The notes beneath the pieces were generated by a model. The model did no database searches and was not told where the DNA came from. It was given only the letters and a program-made list of their open reading frames with translations. The position numbers and the translations under genes were made by a program. Shown in pieces: positions 17,662-26,649 of a stretch of DNA of 64,000 nucleotides (the stretch's first letter is position 1; each line of letters opens with the position of its first letter). This DNA is from Gammaproteobacteria bacterium. Its GTDB lineage: Bacteria > Pseudomonadota > Gammaproteobacteria > Eutrophobiales > Eutrophobiaceae. The stretch covers positions 124,001 through 188,000 of the forward strand of contig JAJFKL010000032.1 in NCBI GenBank assembly GCA_021773235.1, written 5' to 3'.

Positions 17662-18591
17662 ATGCGTAAAACTTCATTAGACCATGTTTATAAACTAGCC
17701 AAACAGGATGAGCGAGTTGTCTTTATCGGTTCAGATCTTGGGCCGGGTGTATTAAAAGAAATGAAAAGCGAAATGCCGGAACGTTTTTATATGGAAGGTG
17801 TTAGCGAGCAACATGTCGTTGGGATGGCAGCAGGTATGGCAATGGAAGGTTATATTCCTTATGTTAATACTATTGCAACATTTTTGACGCGAAGGTGCTA
17901 CGAACAGGTAGTGCTAGATGTTTGCTTGCAAAATTTACCTGTACGTTTGATAGCCAACGGTGGTGGACTCGTTTACGCACCACTCGGCCCAACTCATTTA
18001 GCAGTGGAAGATATTTCTATAATGAGGGCATTACCCAATATGACAGTGGTTGCTCCATGTGATGCAGATGAAATGGCTCGGTTTATGGAAAAGACGATAG
18101 ATTGGCCTTTCCCAATATATATTAGACTTGCAAAAGGGTATGACGAAATTGTGAGTAAAGAAGATTTTGGTTTTGAAATTGGAAAGGCAATTCTTATGCA
18201 GGAACCGAAAGAAGGTCTATTTATAACCACAGGTGTAATGACCCAGATCGCCTTACAAGCATGTGAAAAACTAGAGAGTATGGGTATCCATTGTGGAATA
18301 ATGCACATGCATACAATAAAGCCACTCGATCATGATGCATTAGAAGAATGGATCCCCAAAGTTAATGGTGTTGTAACTGTAGAAGAGAACACACGTATTG
18401 GAGGATTAGGTTCTGCTGTTCTCGAGTATTGTAGTGATGAGATGCCAGAACAAACAAAGAAAGTATATCGAATGGGACTTTCTGATAATTTTGCACAAGA
18501 GTATGGCAGTCAGGACTCGTTATTAAGTTACTTTAATTTAACTGTAGACTCATTATGTGAGACTATGAAAAAACAATTAAACAATGTTTAA
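17662..18591 (+). CDS. Transketolase, C-terminal subunit
   Basis: A 309-residue partner carrying the pyrimidine-binding and C-terminal domains. YMEGVSEQHVVGMAAGMAMEG contains the catalytic glutamate that activates ThDP, followed by RLIANGGGLVYAPLGPTHLAVED. The ATG at 17662 is preferred to a TTG at 17635 because a purine-rich AAAAGAGAT precedes it. It completes the split transketolase encoded just upstream; the two together have the content of one normal enzyme. Confidence 0.92.
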   Translation: MRKTSLDHVYKLAKQDERVVFIGSDLGPGVLKEMKSEMPERFYMEGVSEQHVVGMAAGMAMEGYIPYVNTIATFLTRRCYEQVVLDVCLQNLPVRLIANGGGLVYAPLGPTHLAVEDISIMRALPNMTVVAPCDADEMARFMEKTIDWPFPIYIRLAKGYDEIVSKEDFGFEIGKAILMQEPKEGLFITTGVMTQIALQACEKLESMGIHCGIMHMHTIKPLDHDALEEWIPKVNGVVTVEENTRIGGLGSAVLEYCSDEMPEQTKKVYRMGLSDNFAQEYGSQDSLLSYFNLTVDSLCETMKKQLNNV

Positions 18592-19378
18592 GACAGAAGC
18601 AGAAAAGATTCTATCGCTTGAATATTTAGAAAAGGGCTACGTAATACGTGCTGCATCTGACCTTGATGCGTTAGATTGGATAAGAAATCAGTTTGATAGA
18701 ATTATAAGGGAATTATTGAATAATGTTAGTGATGTAAGTACGGAAAATTTATTAAATAATATACATTCTTATGTGCCCGTTTCACAATTAAACGATTTTA
18801 GATTAAGTGTGATTCGTGAAATTAATGCCATAGATAAATTTAGAGAAATGTATTATCGCGTTGCTATGGATTACCTCGATGCATTGGTCGGTAATGAGCT
18901 AGCAATGCAACTTCGTATTAATCTTAGTATCCAACTACCGGGCGATGATAGCTCATTGTTGCCTGTACATGCAGATGTCTGGTCTGGAGATTCCCCGTAT
19001 GAGGTAGTTTTGTGGATACCTTTAGTCAATTGTTACAAATCAAAGGCTATGTATATATTGCCGCCAAAGTCTTCTGATGAACTCAATCAAGAATTTTCTA
19101 AAAAAGCGAATGCAAGTAGTGAAGGCTTATACCAATCTATAAAAGGTCAAGTAGAGTTTCTAGAAGTACGTTATGGAGAAGTACTTATATTTGACCAATC
19201 ATTACCTCATGGTAATAGATTGAATGATGAAGAAGAAACAAGGTGGTCTATGAATTGTAGATTTAAGGGTGTATTCACTCCATATGGTGATAAAAAGATT
19301 GGTGAATTTTTTGAACCAATTACATTAAGAGCCGCATCCCATAGAGGAATGAGTTTCAAGTTGCCAGAATTAAAATGA
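18584..19378 (+). CDS. 2OG-Fe(II) oxygenase of the sporadic carbohydrate cluster type
   Basis: A 264-residue protein with a jelly-roll iron site: H129 and D131 in VHADVWSGDSPYEVVLW, distal H209 in SLPHGNR, and R220 as probable 2-oxoglutarate anchor. It matches the oxygenase family that accompanies LIC12192-type proteins in scattered carbohydrate clusters. It may hydroxylate or desaturate a sugar or nucleotide sugar. Overlaps of 8 bases upstream and 4 bases downstream (ATGA) tie it to its neighbours. Confidence 0.82.
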   Translation: MFKTEAEKILSLEYLEKGYVIRAASDLDALDWIRNQFDRIIRELLNNVSDVSTENLLNNIHSYVPVSQLNDFRLSVIREINAIDKFREMYYRVAMDYLDALVGNELAMQLRINLSIQLPGDDSSLLPVHADVWSGDSPYEVVLWIPLVNCYKSKAMYILPPKSSDELNQEFSKKANASSEGLYQSIKGQVEFLEVRYGEVLIFDQSLPHGNRLNDEEETRWSMNCRFKGVFTPYGDKKIGEFFEPITLRAASHRGMSFKLPELK

Positions 19379-19770
19379 AGAAGGTTCGTGGCTATATATT
19401 TAGTAGACCATTTATGGGCGAACGAGTACCTCAACATATTCAAAACCTTGTTATTAGAGACTATTGCAATAGGAATAATCTACAATATTTGTTAAGCGCA
19501 ACTGAATATGCCATGGAAAATAGTCACTTAATCCATGAACAGTTGATGAGAGACCTGACTGAGGTTGATGGAATTGCAGCATACAGTATTTTTCAACTTC
19601 CAGAAAATGAAACTGAGAGAAGTAAGATCTATCGACAAGTATTAAATCAGGGAAAAACTTATCATTTTGCTGTTGAAAGCTTGTGTTTTAATGATGAGGA
19701 TAGTTCTGCTCGCATTGAAACCATATGGAAAATAAAAAAAACATTACCAAACTGCTATTTATTTGATTAA
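19375..19770 (+). CDS. LIC12192-family sporadic carbohydrate cluster protein
   Basis: A 131-residue protein of unknown function. RGYIFSRPFMGERVPQHIQN followed by LVIRDYC near the N-terminus is the hallmark of the small LIC12192-type family that travels with the 2OG oxygenase just upstream. SIFQLPENETERSKIYRQVL is in the middle. No catalytic motif or membrane segment is evident. Its fixed pairing with an oxygenase suggests a helper or a second enzyme of the same step (inference). Confidence 0.82.
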   Translation: MKKVRGYIFSRPFMGERVPQHIQNLVIRDYCNRNNLQYLLSATEYAMENSHLIHEQLMRDLTEVDGIAAYSIFQLPENETERSKIYRQVLNQGKTYHFAVESLCFNDEDSSARIETIWKIKKTLPNCYLFD

Positions 19771-19782
19771 AGAGAGATAGAG

Positions 19783-20847
19783 ATGTCTACATATTATAGT
19801 TCTTTGAAGTTTCTTCAGTTTAATGATCAGTTACAGTCATCAGCTAACGGTAATGTAGTTGCTCCGGTTCATGTACGGGTAAAGCCTACTAATTGGTGTA
19901 ATCATAAATGCTGGTTTTGTGCTTACAGAACTGATGATTTACAACTTGGTGGACAAATGCGGGAACAGGACAGTATCCCTGAAGGAAAAATGCTTGCACT
20001 GGCCCATGAATTTGTTGAATTGGGTGTGAAAGCTGTAACGTTTTCAGGCGGTGGTGAACCTTTGCTTTACAAACCGTTACCAAAAGTTATTGATATCCTA
20101 GCCGCTGGTGGAATAAAAATAGCGGCATTAACTAATGGTAGCAATCTAAAAGGACGCATGGCTGATGCCTTTGCAGCACATGGGACTTGGATTCGCATTT
20201 CACTGGATGCCTGGGATGATGCCAGTTATGTAAAGAGTCGAGGGGCAAAAAATAATGAATTTACTAGGCTTATTGATAACATTCGTTCTTTTACAGAGCG
20301 AAAAAGTCATTGTGTTCTGGGAGTAAGTTTTATCGTCGGCGACGATAATTACCAACATATTTCAGAGGTCTGCGCTTTGCTGAAAGATTGTGGCGTCAAT
20401 CATGTGAAAATAACGGGCGCAGTAGTCAGTAACGATATTCAGGGCAATAATCAATATCATGGAAAAATAAAAAAGCATGTTGGCCAACAAATCAAGGAAG
20501 CAGGTGATTTGGCTGATAATGAATTTAAGATACTTGATCACTATCACGATCTAGATGAGCGTTTTGAAAAGAACTACCATACTTGTTCATTCCTGCGCTT
20601 TTTAACTGTAGTTGGGGCTGATCAGTATGTATATACCTGTCAAGATAAGGCTTATACAGAAACTGGTCGAATGGGCTATATCGGTGATAAAACGTTTAAG
20701 GAATTCTGGTTTTCTGATGAAAATCGTGAGTTTCTAAATTCATTTAATCCAAGTATACAATGTCCCCATCATTGTGTTTCACATTCAAAAAATCTTGCGA
20801 TTAATGAATATATGACATTGGATACTGAGCATTCTAGTTTCGTCTAA
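19783..20847 (+). CDS. Radical SAM protein with SPASM-like C-terminus
   Basis: A 354-residue radical SAM enzyme. The [4Fe-4S]-binding CxxxCxxC is C39, C43 and C46 (WCNHKCWFC), followed by VTFSGGGEPLLY as the GGE motif. Further cysteines near the C-terminus (FLTVVGADQYVYTC, CPHHC) could hold an auxiliary cluster. AGAGAGATAGAG before the ATG is a good ribosome site. In this cluster it may catalyse a radical epimerisation, rearrangement or carbon addition on a sugar (inference). Target unknown. Confidence 0.86.
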   Translation: MSTYYSSLKFLQFNDQLQSSANGNVVAPVHVRVKPTNWCNHKCWFCAYRTDDLQLGGQMREQDSIPEGKMLALAHEFVELGVKAVTFSGGGEPLLYKPLPKVIDILAAGGIKIAALTNGSNLKGRMADAFAAHGTWIRISLDAWDDASYVKSRGAKNNEFTRLIDNIRSFTERKSHCVLGVSFIVGDDNYQHISEVCALLKDCGVNHVKITGAVVSNDIQGNNQYHGKIKKHVGQQIKEAGDLADNEFKILDHYHDLDERFEKNYHTCSFLRFLTVVGADQYVYTCQDKAYTETGRMGYIGDKTFKEFWFSDENREFLNSFNPSIQCPHHCVSHSKNLAINEYMTLDTEHSSFV

Positions 20848-20865
20848 AATTGATAATAAGACATT

Positions 20866-21531
20866 ATGGGCAATCTTAAAAACTTTGTAACATCATTACA
20901 TCAATCGAGTAATAGAGAATATCTTCCTCGTATGCAAGATGAAAAAGTATCCTGTATGCATGTTGCGAAGAAATACGGCGCTGAATATTGGGATGGTGAC
21001 CGTCGTTATGGCTACGGTGGATATAAATATATTCCAGGTCGTTGGGAATCTGTTGCAAGAAAACTTATCGAAACGTATGGGTTAATGTCCGGCTCCAAAG
21101 TATTGGATGTGGGGTGTGGTAAAGCTTATCTCTTATATGAAATGCTTTTGCTAGAACCCGGGTTGTTAGTAAAAGGTTTTGATGTTTCTGAGCATGGAAT
21201 AAATGATTCAATAGATCCAGTGAAGCAGAATCTTTTTTTACATAAAGCACAAGAAGAATTTCCTTTTGACAATAATGAATTTGATCTGGTTATTTCTTTA
21301 GGGACTTTGCATAACCTAAGGCTGCCTGAATTAAAGACTTCTCTCGAAGAAATAGAACGAGTTGGAAAACAAGGCTATATCATGTTGGAGAGTTATCGGA
21401 ATGAGATGGAGCTCTTCAATTTACAATGTTGGGCATTAACATGCGAATCATTTTTTGATAAAGAAGAATGGGTATGGCTATATGGTGAGTTTGGTTATAC
21501 TGGCGATTATGAATTTATTTATTTTGAGTAA
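20866..21531 (+). CDS. SAM-dependent methyltransferase (class I)
   Basis: A 221-residue methyltransferase fold protein with VLDVGCGKAYLLYEM as SAM motif I, FDLVISLGTLHNL as motif IV, and a sugar-cluster type N-terminus (YGAEYWDGDRRYGYGGY). Probably acts on a sugar made by the preceding oxygenase/radical SAM block. It lies 18 bases after the radical SAM gene. The 231-base gap that follows has only a tiny, unsupported ORF. Confidence 0.82.
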   Translation: MGNLKNFVTSLHQSSNREYLPRMQDEKVSCMHVAKKYGAEYWDGDRRYGYGGYKYIPGRWESVARKLIETYGLMSGSKVLDVGCGKAYLLYEMLLLEPGLLVKGFDVSEHGINDSIDPVKQNLFLHKAQEEFPFDNNEFDLVISLGTLHNLRLPELKTSLEEIERVGKQGYIMLESYRNEMELFNLQCWALTCESFFDKEEWVWLYGEFGYTGDYEFIYFE

Positions 21532-21762
21532 ACATGATTTGAAGAGTGAATACATAACGAAGAATTCTCTTTTTAATGCATCAAATAATGATGTTATATT
21601 GCTGTTTAAATAAATGGTGTGTCTGCATATAAGCTTATTAAGCTAGAGTTGTTTTATAAAATGAAACTCACTCGGAAGGAACGATTTTTGAACAAAAACG
21701 AGGAAGATTAATATCTATTAAAGAGTTTTGCTTTCTCAGCGTATAAAATATTATCTTAAGCT

Positions 21763-23289
21763 ATGTCATTTTATTCTAAATTAAAATCAATATTAAAAAT
21801 ATTTCTTCCCTCATGGTTAACAAGAAGGATGTCGTGTTTTTTTTCAAAGGTGGATTCATTATTCTTCCCTTATAAAAAGGTAATTTTGGAATTATATATT
21901 ATGATTCTACCGAGGAGCCATAAAGGATACGAAAGGTTGCTCTCTCAAATATATAAGTACCGATTTAAAGATGTGGTTGCTTATTCAAAACTTTATATAT
22001 CGTATTATGAGAAATATAAGTTAATTAACCCCAAAGCTGTGTTGAATACAGGGAGGCCAGCAACACGATGCTATTTATTTTTGCATGATATAAAAGCACT
22101 TGAAGAAACAATGGATGAATATTACAGCATCCAAGAAGAAGTATTAAATAGTACAAATCTATCGGAATTAAATATTCAGTTTATAAATGGCAATATTTTC
22201 TCAGGATATAACGTACATGCATACTTGGACACCCATATTAAGGCAATGGAATTAGGTTGGAAGAGTAAAAAGCGTTTGGTTCAACTTTCTGGCTCTAATG
22301 AAACAATATCTAATCCAATTATGTTTCGTTATTGGAGAAAATACGTAACTTTTATTGATGACGAGAAATTAGCAAAAGAATTATTGCCTTTAAGTAGGTA
22401 TTTAGAGCAGGATATTAGTTTCGTCGCTAATTTAAAGGGAAAGTATAAATATATTGAGCATGCAAAATGTGTCGTTCAAAAAGAATGGGAAAAGCAGAAA
22501 CGTAAGCCACTTTTTGAACTAGATGATGAAGATATTTCATTTGGTAGAAATAAACTTTTAGAGAAGGGAATTCCTGGAAATGCTTGGTTCGTTTGTTTGC
22601 ATGTTAGAGATTCGGGCTATAAAACAGGTTCACACTTAAATGAAGAACTATATGATTCATATCGAAATTCAGATATAGATACATATAAATTGGCAATTAA
22701 AGAAATTGTGAAGCGAGGTGGGTATGTGATACGTGTTGGTGACGCCAACATGAAACCTGTCGATGAAATGGAAGGTTTGTTTGATTATTCTCATAGTGAT
22801 ATTCGATCTAATAGAATGGACATATACCTCTTTTCTCAATGCCGTTTTTTTGTAGGAGTCTCTTCTGGCCCAGTTTTAACACCAGTATTATTTGGTGTGC
22901 CAGTAGTGATGTCTAATTTTGCACCCATATCGGGTCGGCCGCATGCAGGTAATTGCCTGTTTATCCCGAAAATGTTGTGGTTAAAGGAAGAAGAACGCTA
23001 TGCGTCGTTTGAAGAAGTACTTTCATCGGATATAAGCAGAATATTCACCTCTGAGGGTTATGAGGATCGCAATATTAAGTTGGTTGATAATTCTGAAGAA
23101 GAGTTAAGAGATGTTGTAATAGAGATGATGGATAAATTGGATGGTAAAATGAGTTATACAGATGAGGATGAGCAACGGCAAAATAAATTAACAAAACTAT
23201 ATCAGGAATATAGCGGTTATGGGGATATGGGAAGAATAGGCAATACATTTATTAAAAAGTATGCAGACCAAGGTTTACTATCAATCTAA
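21763..23289 (+). CDS. Putative glycosyltransferase, TIGR04372-type
   Basis: A 508-residue protein. FVCLHVRDSGY, then DIDTYKLAIKEIVKRGGYVIRVGD, then a DIYLFSQCRFFVGVSSGPV block followed by PVLFGVPVVMSNF, match the TIGR04372 putative glycosyltransferase family seen in Leptospira-like surface carbohydrate clusters. The fold is GT-B-like; no membrane span beyond weak N-terminal hydrophobicity. It probably adds one residue of the repeat unit. A paralogue lies at 32194. Confidence 0.8.
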   Translation: MSFYSKLKSILKIFLPSWLTRRMSCFFSKVDSLFFPYKKVILELYIMILPRSHKGYERLLSQIYKYRFKDVVAYSKLYISYYEKYKLINPKAVLNTGRPATRCYLFLHDIKALEETMDEYYSIQEEVLNSTNLSELNIQFINGNIFSGYNVHAYLDTHIKAMELGWKSKKRLVQLSGSNETISNPIMFRYWRKYVTFIDDEKLAKELLPLSRYLEQDISFVANLKGKYKYIEHAKCVVQKEWEKQKRKPLFELDDEDISFGRNKLLEKGIPGNAWFVCLHVRDSGYKTGSHLNEELYDSYRNSDIDTYKLAIKEIVKRGGYVIRVGDANMKPVDEMEGLFDYSHSDIRSNRMDIYLFSQCRFFVGVSSGPVLTPVLFGVPVVMSNFAPISGRPHAGNCLFIPKMLWLKEEERYASFEEVLSSDISRIFTSEGYEDRNIKLVDNSEEELRDVVIEMMDKLDGKMSYTDEDEQRQNKLTKLYQEYSGYGDMGRIGNTFIKKYADQGLLSI

Positions 23290-23312
23290 ATTGAATACTG
23301 GATAACATCAAG

Positions 23313-24005
23313 ATGACGCAAAAGTATACGAAAGAAGAACAATATCAATTCATGCTAGATATGATGAAAGAAAAAGGGAATGCCAAGATGAGTCTCCGGG
23401 CTAGCGTAATGTGGCGACTTGATCCCAAACTAATGGCATTTACTTTGGCCAGGCATAAATTTGTTGCAAAAATGTTAAAAGGATATTCTCGAGTGTTGGA
23501 AGTTGGTTGTGGCGATGCTTATGCGAGCCGTGTTATTCATCCTGAAATTGACCATCTTTACGGGATTGATTTTGACCCGGTTTTTATTGAAGAAGCTGGT
23601 AAACATATTGAATCCGATTGGCCGGTAACATTAGCAACACACGATATATTATCTGGGCCTTACAGAAACGGTGAACTATTTGATGCGGCATTTTCTCTAG
23701 ATGTGATTGAACATATACAACAAGAAAATGAAGAGATATATCTTCAAAACATATGTCAATCGATTAAACCTGGGGCTGTATTTATTTGTGGTGCGCCTTC
23801 ACTAGAGTCACAAGAGTATGCCTCCCCACCTAGTAAGGAAGGACACGTTAATTGTAAGTCGGGGTATGATTTGAAGGCATTATTAGAAAAATATTTTGAA
23901 CATACATTTCTTTTTGGTATGAATGACGAAGTATTACACACAGGCTTTGCTCCTATGTGTCAGTATCTCTTTGTGCTTGCAACTGGCAATAAGGTAGGTA
24001 GCTAA
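23313..24005 (+). CDS. SAM-dependent methyltransferase (class I)
   Basis: A 230-residue methyltransferase with VLEVGCGDAYASRVI (SAM motif I), LYGIDFDPVFIE (motif II acidic residue) and FDAAFSLDVIEHI (motif IV). Sequence style matches sugar or small-molecule O-methyltransferases. It sits 23 bases after the glycosyltransferase and 6 bases before an SDR gene. Substrate unknown. Confidence 0.82.
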   Translation: MTQKYTKEEQYQFMLDMMKEKGNAKMSLRASVMWRLDPKLMAFTLARHKFVAKMLKGYSRVLEVGCGDAYASRVIHPEIDHLYGIDFDPVFIEEAGKHIESDWPVTLATHDILSGPYRNGELFDAAFSLDVIEHIQQENEEIYLQNICQSIKPGAVFICGAPSLESQEYASPPSKEGHVNCKSGYDLKALLEKYFEHTFLFGMNDEVLHTGFAPMCQYLFVLATGNKVGS

Positions 24006-24011
24006 GAAGCA

Positions 24012-24893
24012 ATGACAGCAGGCATTAACAGGGTAGTTCTTCTTGGCCATTCAGGTTTTATCGGGACACATATAGAGAAAAGACTATCTCAGAACAATAA
24101 ACTTGAGATTGTTGGAAAATCATTACCAGACATAGACCTTACTAATGAGGAAAGCGCTCTTCAGCTAATCGATTATTTCGATAAAAAAACTACTGTTATC
24201 TTATTAGCCGCTGTAAAGCGACAGTTCGGAGATACATTGGAAGCATTTAGAAAAAATATGCTGATTGTGGAAAATGTTTGTAAATTATTGGGACAGCATC
24301 CCATCAAAAAAATTATTTTTTTAAGTTCTGCAGCTGTTTATGGAGAGGAGACTGAGAACACCCGTATTTGTGAATCAAGTCCTATAAACCCCACATCGTA
24401 TTACGGTATTGTAAAATACAGTGCGGAGAGGTTACTAAAAAAAGCCTGTGCTGATAATCAGTTCACTTCTTTGGTTTGTCTTAGGCCTCCTCTGATATAT
24501 GGAGCCGGTGATAAAGGCAGAACATATGGGCCAGCTGGTTTTACTGCGGCTGCCTGTGAAGGCTCTGAGATTACTTTATGGGGAGACGGAACAGAATTAA
24601 GAGAATTTGTTTATGTAGATGATTTATGCACTTTGATTGAAGTTCTATTAAATAATAACTTTAATGGCGAGCTTAATGTTGTTAGTGGTAAAAGATATTG
24701 TTTTGCCGATATCATCGATACGCTTAAAATTAGATTTCCAGAATTGGTTGTAAATTCAAAACCAAGAAGTAAAGATAAGGCAGATAATGCTTTTGTTACA
24801 GGTAAAATAAGGACCATATTACCAACAGATTTTAAATTCACTGACCTTGAAACGGGAGTGAATAAACTCATTGAATGTAACCAAGAGAACTAG
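24012..24893 (+). CDS. NAD-dependent epimerase/dehydratase (SDR)
   Basis: A 293-residue SDR. The dinucleotide motif is LLGHSGFIGTHI and the YxxxK pair is in YYGIVKYSAE. LSSAAVYGEET and LRPPLIYGAGDKG are typical of sugar epimerases/reductases. It is adjacent to a methyltransferase pair and an aminotransferase, consistent with a deoxysugar branch. Substrate unknown. Confidence 0.8.
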   Translation: MTAGINRVVLLGHSGFIGTHIEKRLSQNNKLEIVGKSLPDIDLTNEESALQLIDYFDKKTTVILLAAVKRQFGDTLEAFRKNMLIVENVCKLLGQHPIKKIIFLSSAAVYGEETENTRICESSPINPTSYYGIVKYSAERLLKKACADNQFTSLVCLRPPLIYGAGDKGRTYGPAGFTAAACEGSEITLWGDGTELREFVYVDDLCTLIEVLLNNNFNGELNVVSGKRYCFADIIDTLKIRFPELVVNSKPRSKDKADNAFVTGKIRTILPTDFKFTDLETGVNKLIECNQEN

Positions 24894-26114
24894 ATGGTAG
24901 ATATCTCCAAGTTTTCAAATCTCGAATTAGCAGACGAGGTATTTATCGATTTTGGAATGCAACCCATTTCAAACAGATTTTTATCAGCCAATTGTTTAAA
25001 GGAAGTTCCAAAGTATCCATTAGAGCTTCGTATATGTCGAGACACAGGCATTATTCATCTTTCAAGACCATTTCCGATAGAAGAAGTCAAGCCACAATAT
25101 GACTGGTTAACCTGCTTTGAGCCAGAAGACCATCTGGATGAACTAGTTGAAACAATTATTAAGCTTCCAGGAATTAAAAAGGATTCCTTGTTTGGTGCGT
25201 ATAGTTTTAAAGATGATTCAACACTTGAACGTTTAATTAAACATGGTTATACGAATACATGGAGAATTGATCCAGTAGAGCAGCTTGGTATAAGAGATAA
25301 CTGCGCAAATGTAGAAACTTATCAATCAACATTCTCTGAAGAAGTTGCTAATAAAATTAGAGAAGAAAGTGGTGCCGCTGATTTATTGATAGTCAGGCAT
25401 GTTGTTGAACATGCTTATGACCTGCCAAGTTTTATACGAAACCTTTCTAAGTTAGTTAAAGAAAATGGTTATATTGTTTGGGAACTACCTGATTGTGAAA
25501 GGCCTATCGCTTTAGGTGACTGTACAACAGTTTGGGAAGAACATGTCTATTATTTTACTGGCTTTACGTTTAAACGACTTTTACATTTAGCTGGTTTTGA
25601 AATTGTTCATTTTGAATCAGTGCCATATCCTCTGGAAAACTCAATTATTGCGATTTCAAAAACAGGTACAAACAACAGTTTCAATCGAGAACATGATCAG
25701 GAATCTCTTAAAAAAGAACTTATCCGTGCAGAAGGATTTGCAAGTGCTATTGAACGCAGGCAATCAATCATACGTAACAAGCTCGAGTCTATACACAAAC
25801 AAGATAAAACTATTGCTTTGTTTGGTGCAGGGCATCTATCCGTCGCATTTTTATCTTTGATGGGAATTACGGATTTAATTGATTATGTAATTGACGATAA
25901 TAACAATAAAAAAGGGATGAAAATGCCGATCGGCAATCTTGAAATTATTGGTTCAGATGCACTATATGATAAAAATATTTCTGTCTGTTTATTGGGACTG
26001 AACCCTCAGAACCAGCCTAAGGTTATTAAAAAACACGAACATTATGTCGAGCATGGAGGAATCTTTGTTTCAATATTTCCAGGGAGTAATGCCTACTTGG
26101 AGGACGTTCTTTGA
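24894..26114 (+). CDS. C-methyltransferase-like protein with a degenerate zinc domain
   Basis: A 406-residue protein with the three-part layout of sugar 3-C-methyltransferases (TylCIII/NovU type): N-terminal domain, central methyltransferase (LLIVRHVVEHAYDLPSFI, WELPDCERPIA, WEEHVYYFTGFTF) and C-terminal Rossmann-like domain (IALFGAGHLSVAFL). The four zinc cysteines are largely lost: the usual CxxC ends as ICRDTG and the first pair is absent. It may act on a branched sugar or only bind one. It starts directly after the previous stop. Confidence 0.75.
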   Translation: MVDISKFSNLELADEVFIDFGMQPISNRFLSANCLKEVPKYPLELRICRDTGIIHLSRPFPIEEVKPQYDWLTCFEPEDHLDELVETIIKLPGIKKDSLFGAYSFKDDSTLERLIKHGYTNTWRIDPVEQLGIRDNCANVETYQSTFSEEVANKIREESGAADLLIVRHVVEHAYDLPSFIRNLSKLVKENGYIVWELPDCERPIALGDCTTVWEEHVYYFTGFTFKRLLHLAGFEIVHFESVPYPLENSIIAISKTGTNNSFNREHDQESLKKELIRAEGFASAIERRQSIIRNKLESIHKQDKTIALFGAGHLSVAFLSLMGITDLIDYVIDDNNNKKGMKMPIGNLEIIGSDALYDKNISVCLLGLNPQNQPKVIKKHEHYVEHGGIFVSIFPGSNAYLEDVL

Positions 26115-26626
26115 TTTCTGTTTATAAAGAAAGCGATGAAGTTCTTTATCCAGAAGAAGAGATCGTCAGTATTAATAAACAAGACATGCAACAATTAAAA
26201 GACATGGCTGTTTTAAATCCTCGACAAAGAATCAGGTTATGCACGCATAAAACACCATCAGATAAGCTGCATGAAATGTTCATAATTCATACGTCTGAGT
26301 GCTATGTCAGACCTCATAAACATGTAGGCAAGATTGAATCTATGTCAATCATGGAAGGTGAGGTCGATGTGGTTCTGTTTAATGAGAATGGGGAGATTAA
26401 CAAGGTATTTAATATGGGAGCTCCTGATACAGGGAAGCTTTTTTATTATCGCTTGAAAGGACCTATCTATCATATGCTGTTAATTCGTTCGCCCTTTCTT
26501 GTTTTTCATGAAATTACAGAAGGGCCCTTTTTAAGACAACAGACGATCTTCCCTGAATGGGCTCCTGAAGAACAATGTCAGGACAGAGATGCTTTCATCT
26601 CAAGAGTAGAATCTTTAATCCAATAA
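26111..26626 (+). CDS. WbuC-like cupin metalloprotein
   Basis: A 171-residue cupin. YVRPHKHVGKIESMSIMEGE supplies the metal-binding histidines and glutamate, and RIRLCTHKTPSDKLHEMFI precedes it, as in WbuC-type proteins from O-antigen clusters. Function of the family is unknown. The start is a TTG whose TTGA overlaps the previous stop by 4 bases. Probably cytosolic. Confidence 0.78.
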   Translation: MISVYKESDEVLYPEEEIVSINKQDMQQLKDMAVLNPRQRIRLCTHKTPSDKLHEMFIIHTSECYVRPHKHVGKIESMSIMEGEVDVVLFNENGEINKVFNMGAPDTGKLFYYRLKGPIYHMLLIRSPFLVFHEITEGPFLRQQTIFPEWAPEEQCQDRDAFISRVESLIQ

Positions 26627-26649
26627 TCAAATAATCAAATAAAAAAATT

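Noticed and set aside
16850-18591. Calling the pair 1-deoxyxylulose-5-phosphate synthase
   Set aside because: The N and C halves are separate genes with transketolase-type motifs; DXS is a single longer chain.
21661-21711. Sixteen-codon ORF (begins MKLTRKERF) in the 231-base gap before the glycosyltransferase
   Set aside because: Too short, no ribosome site and no known family; it may be chance or a fragment.
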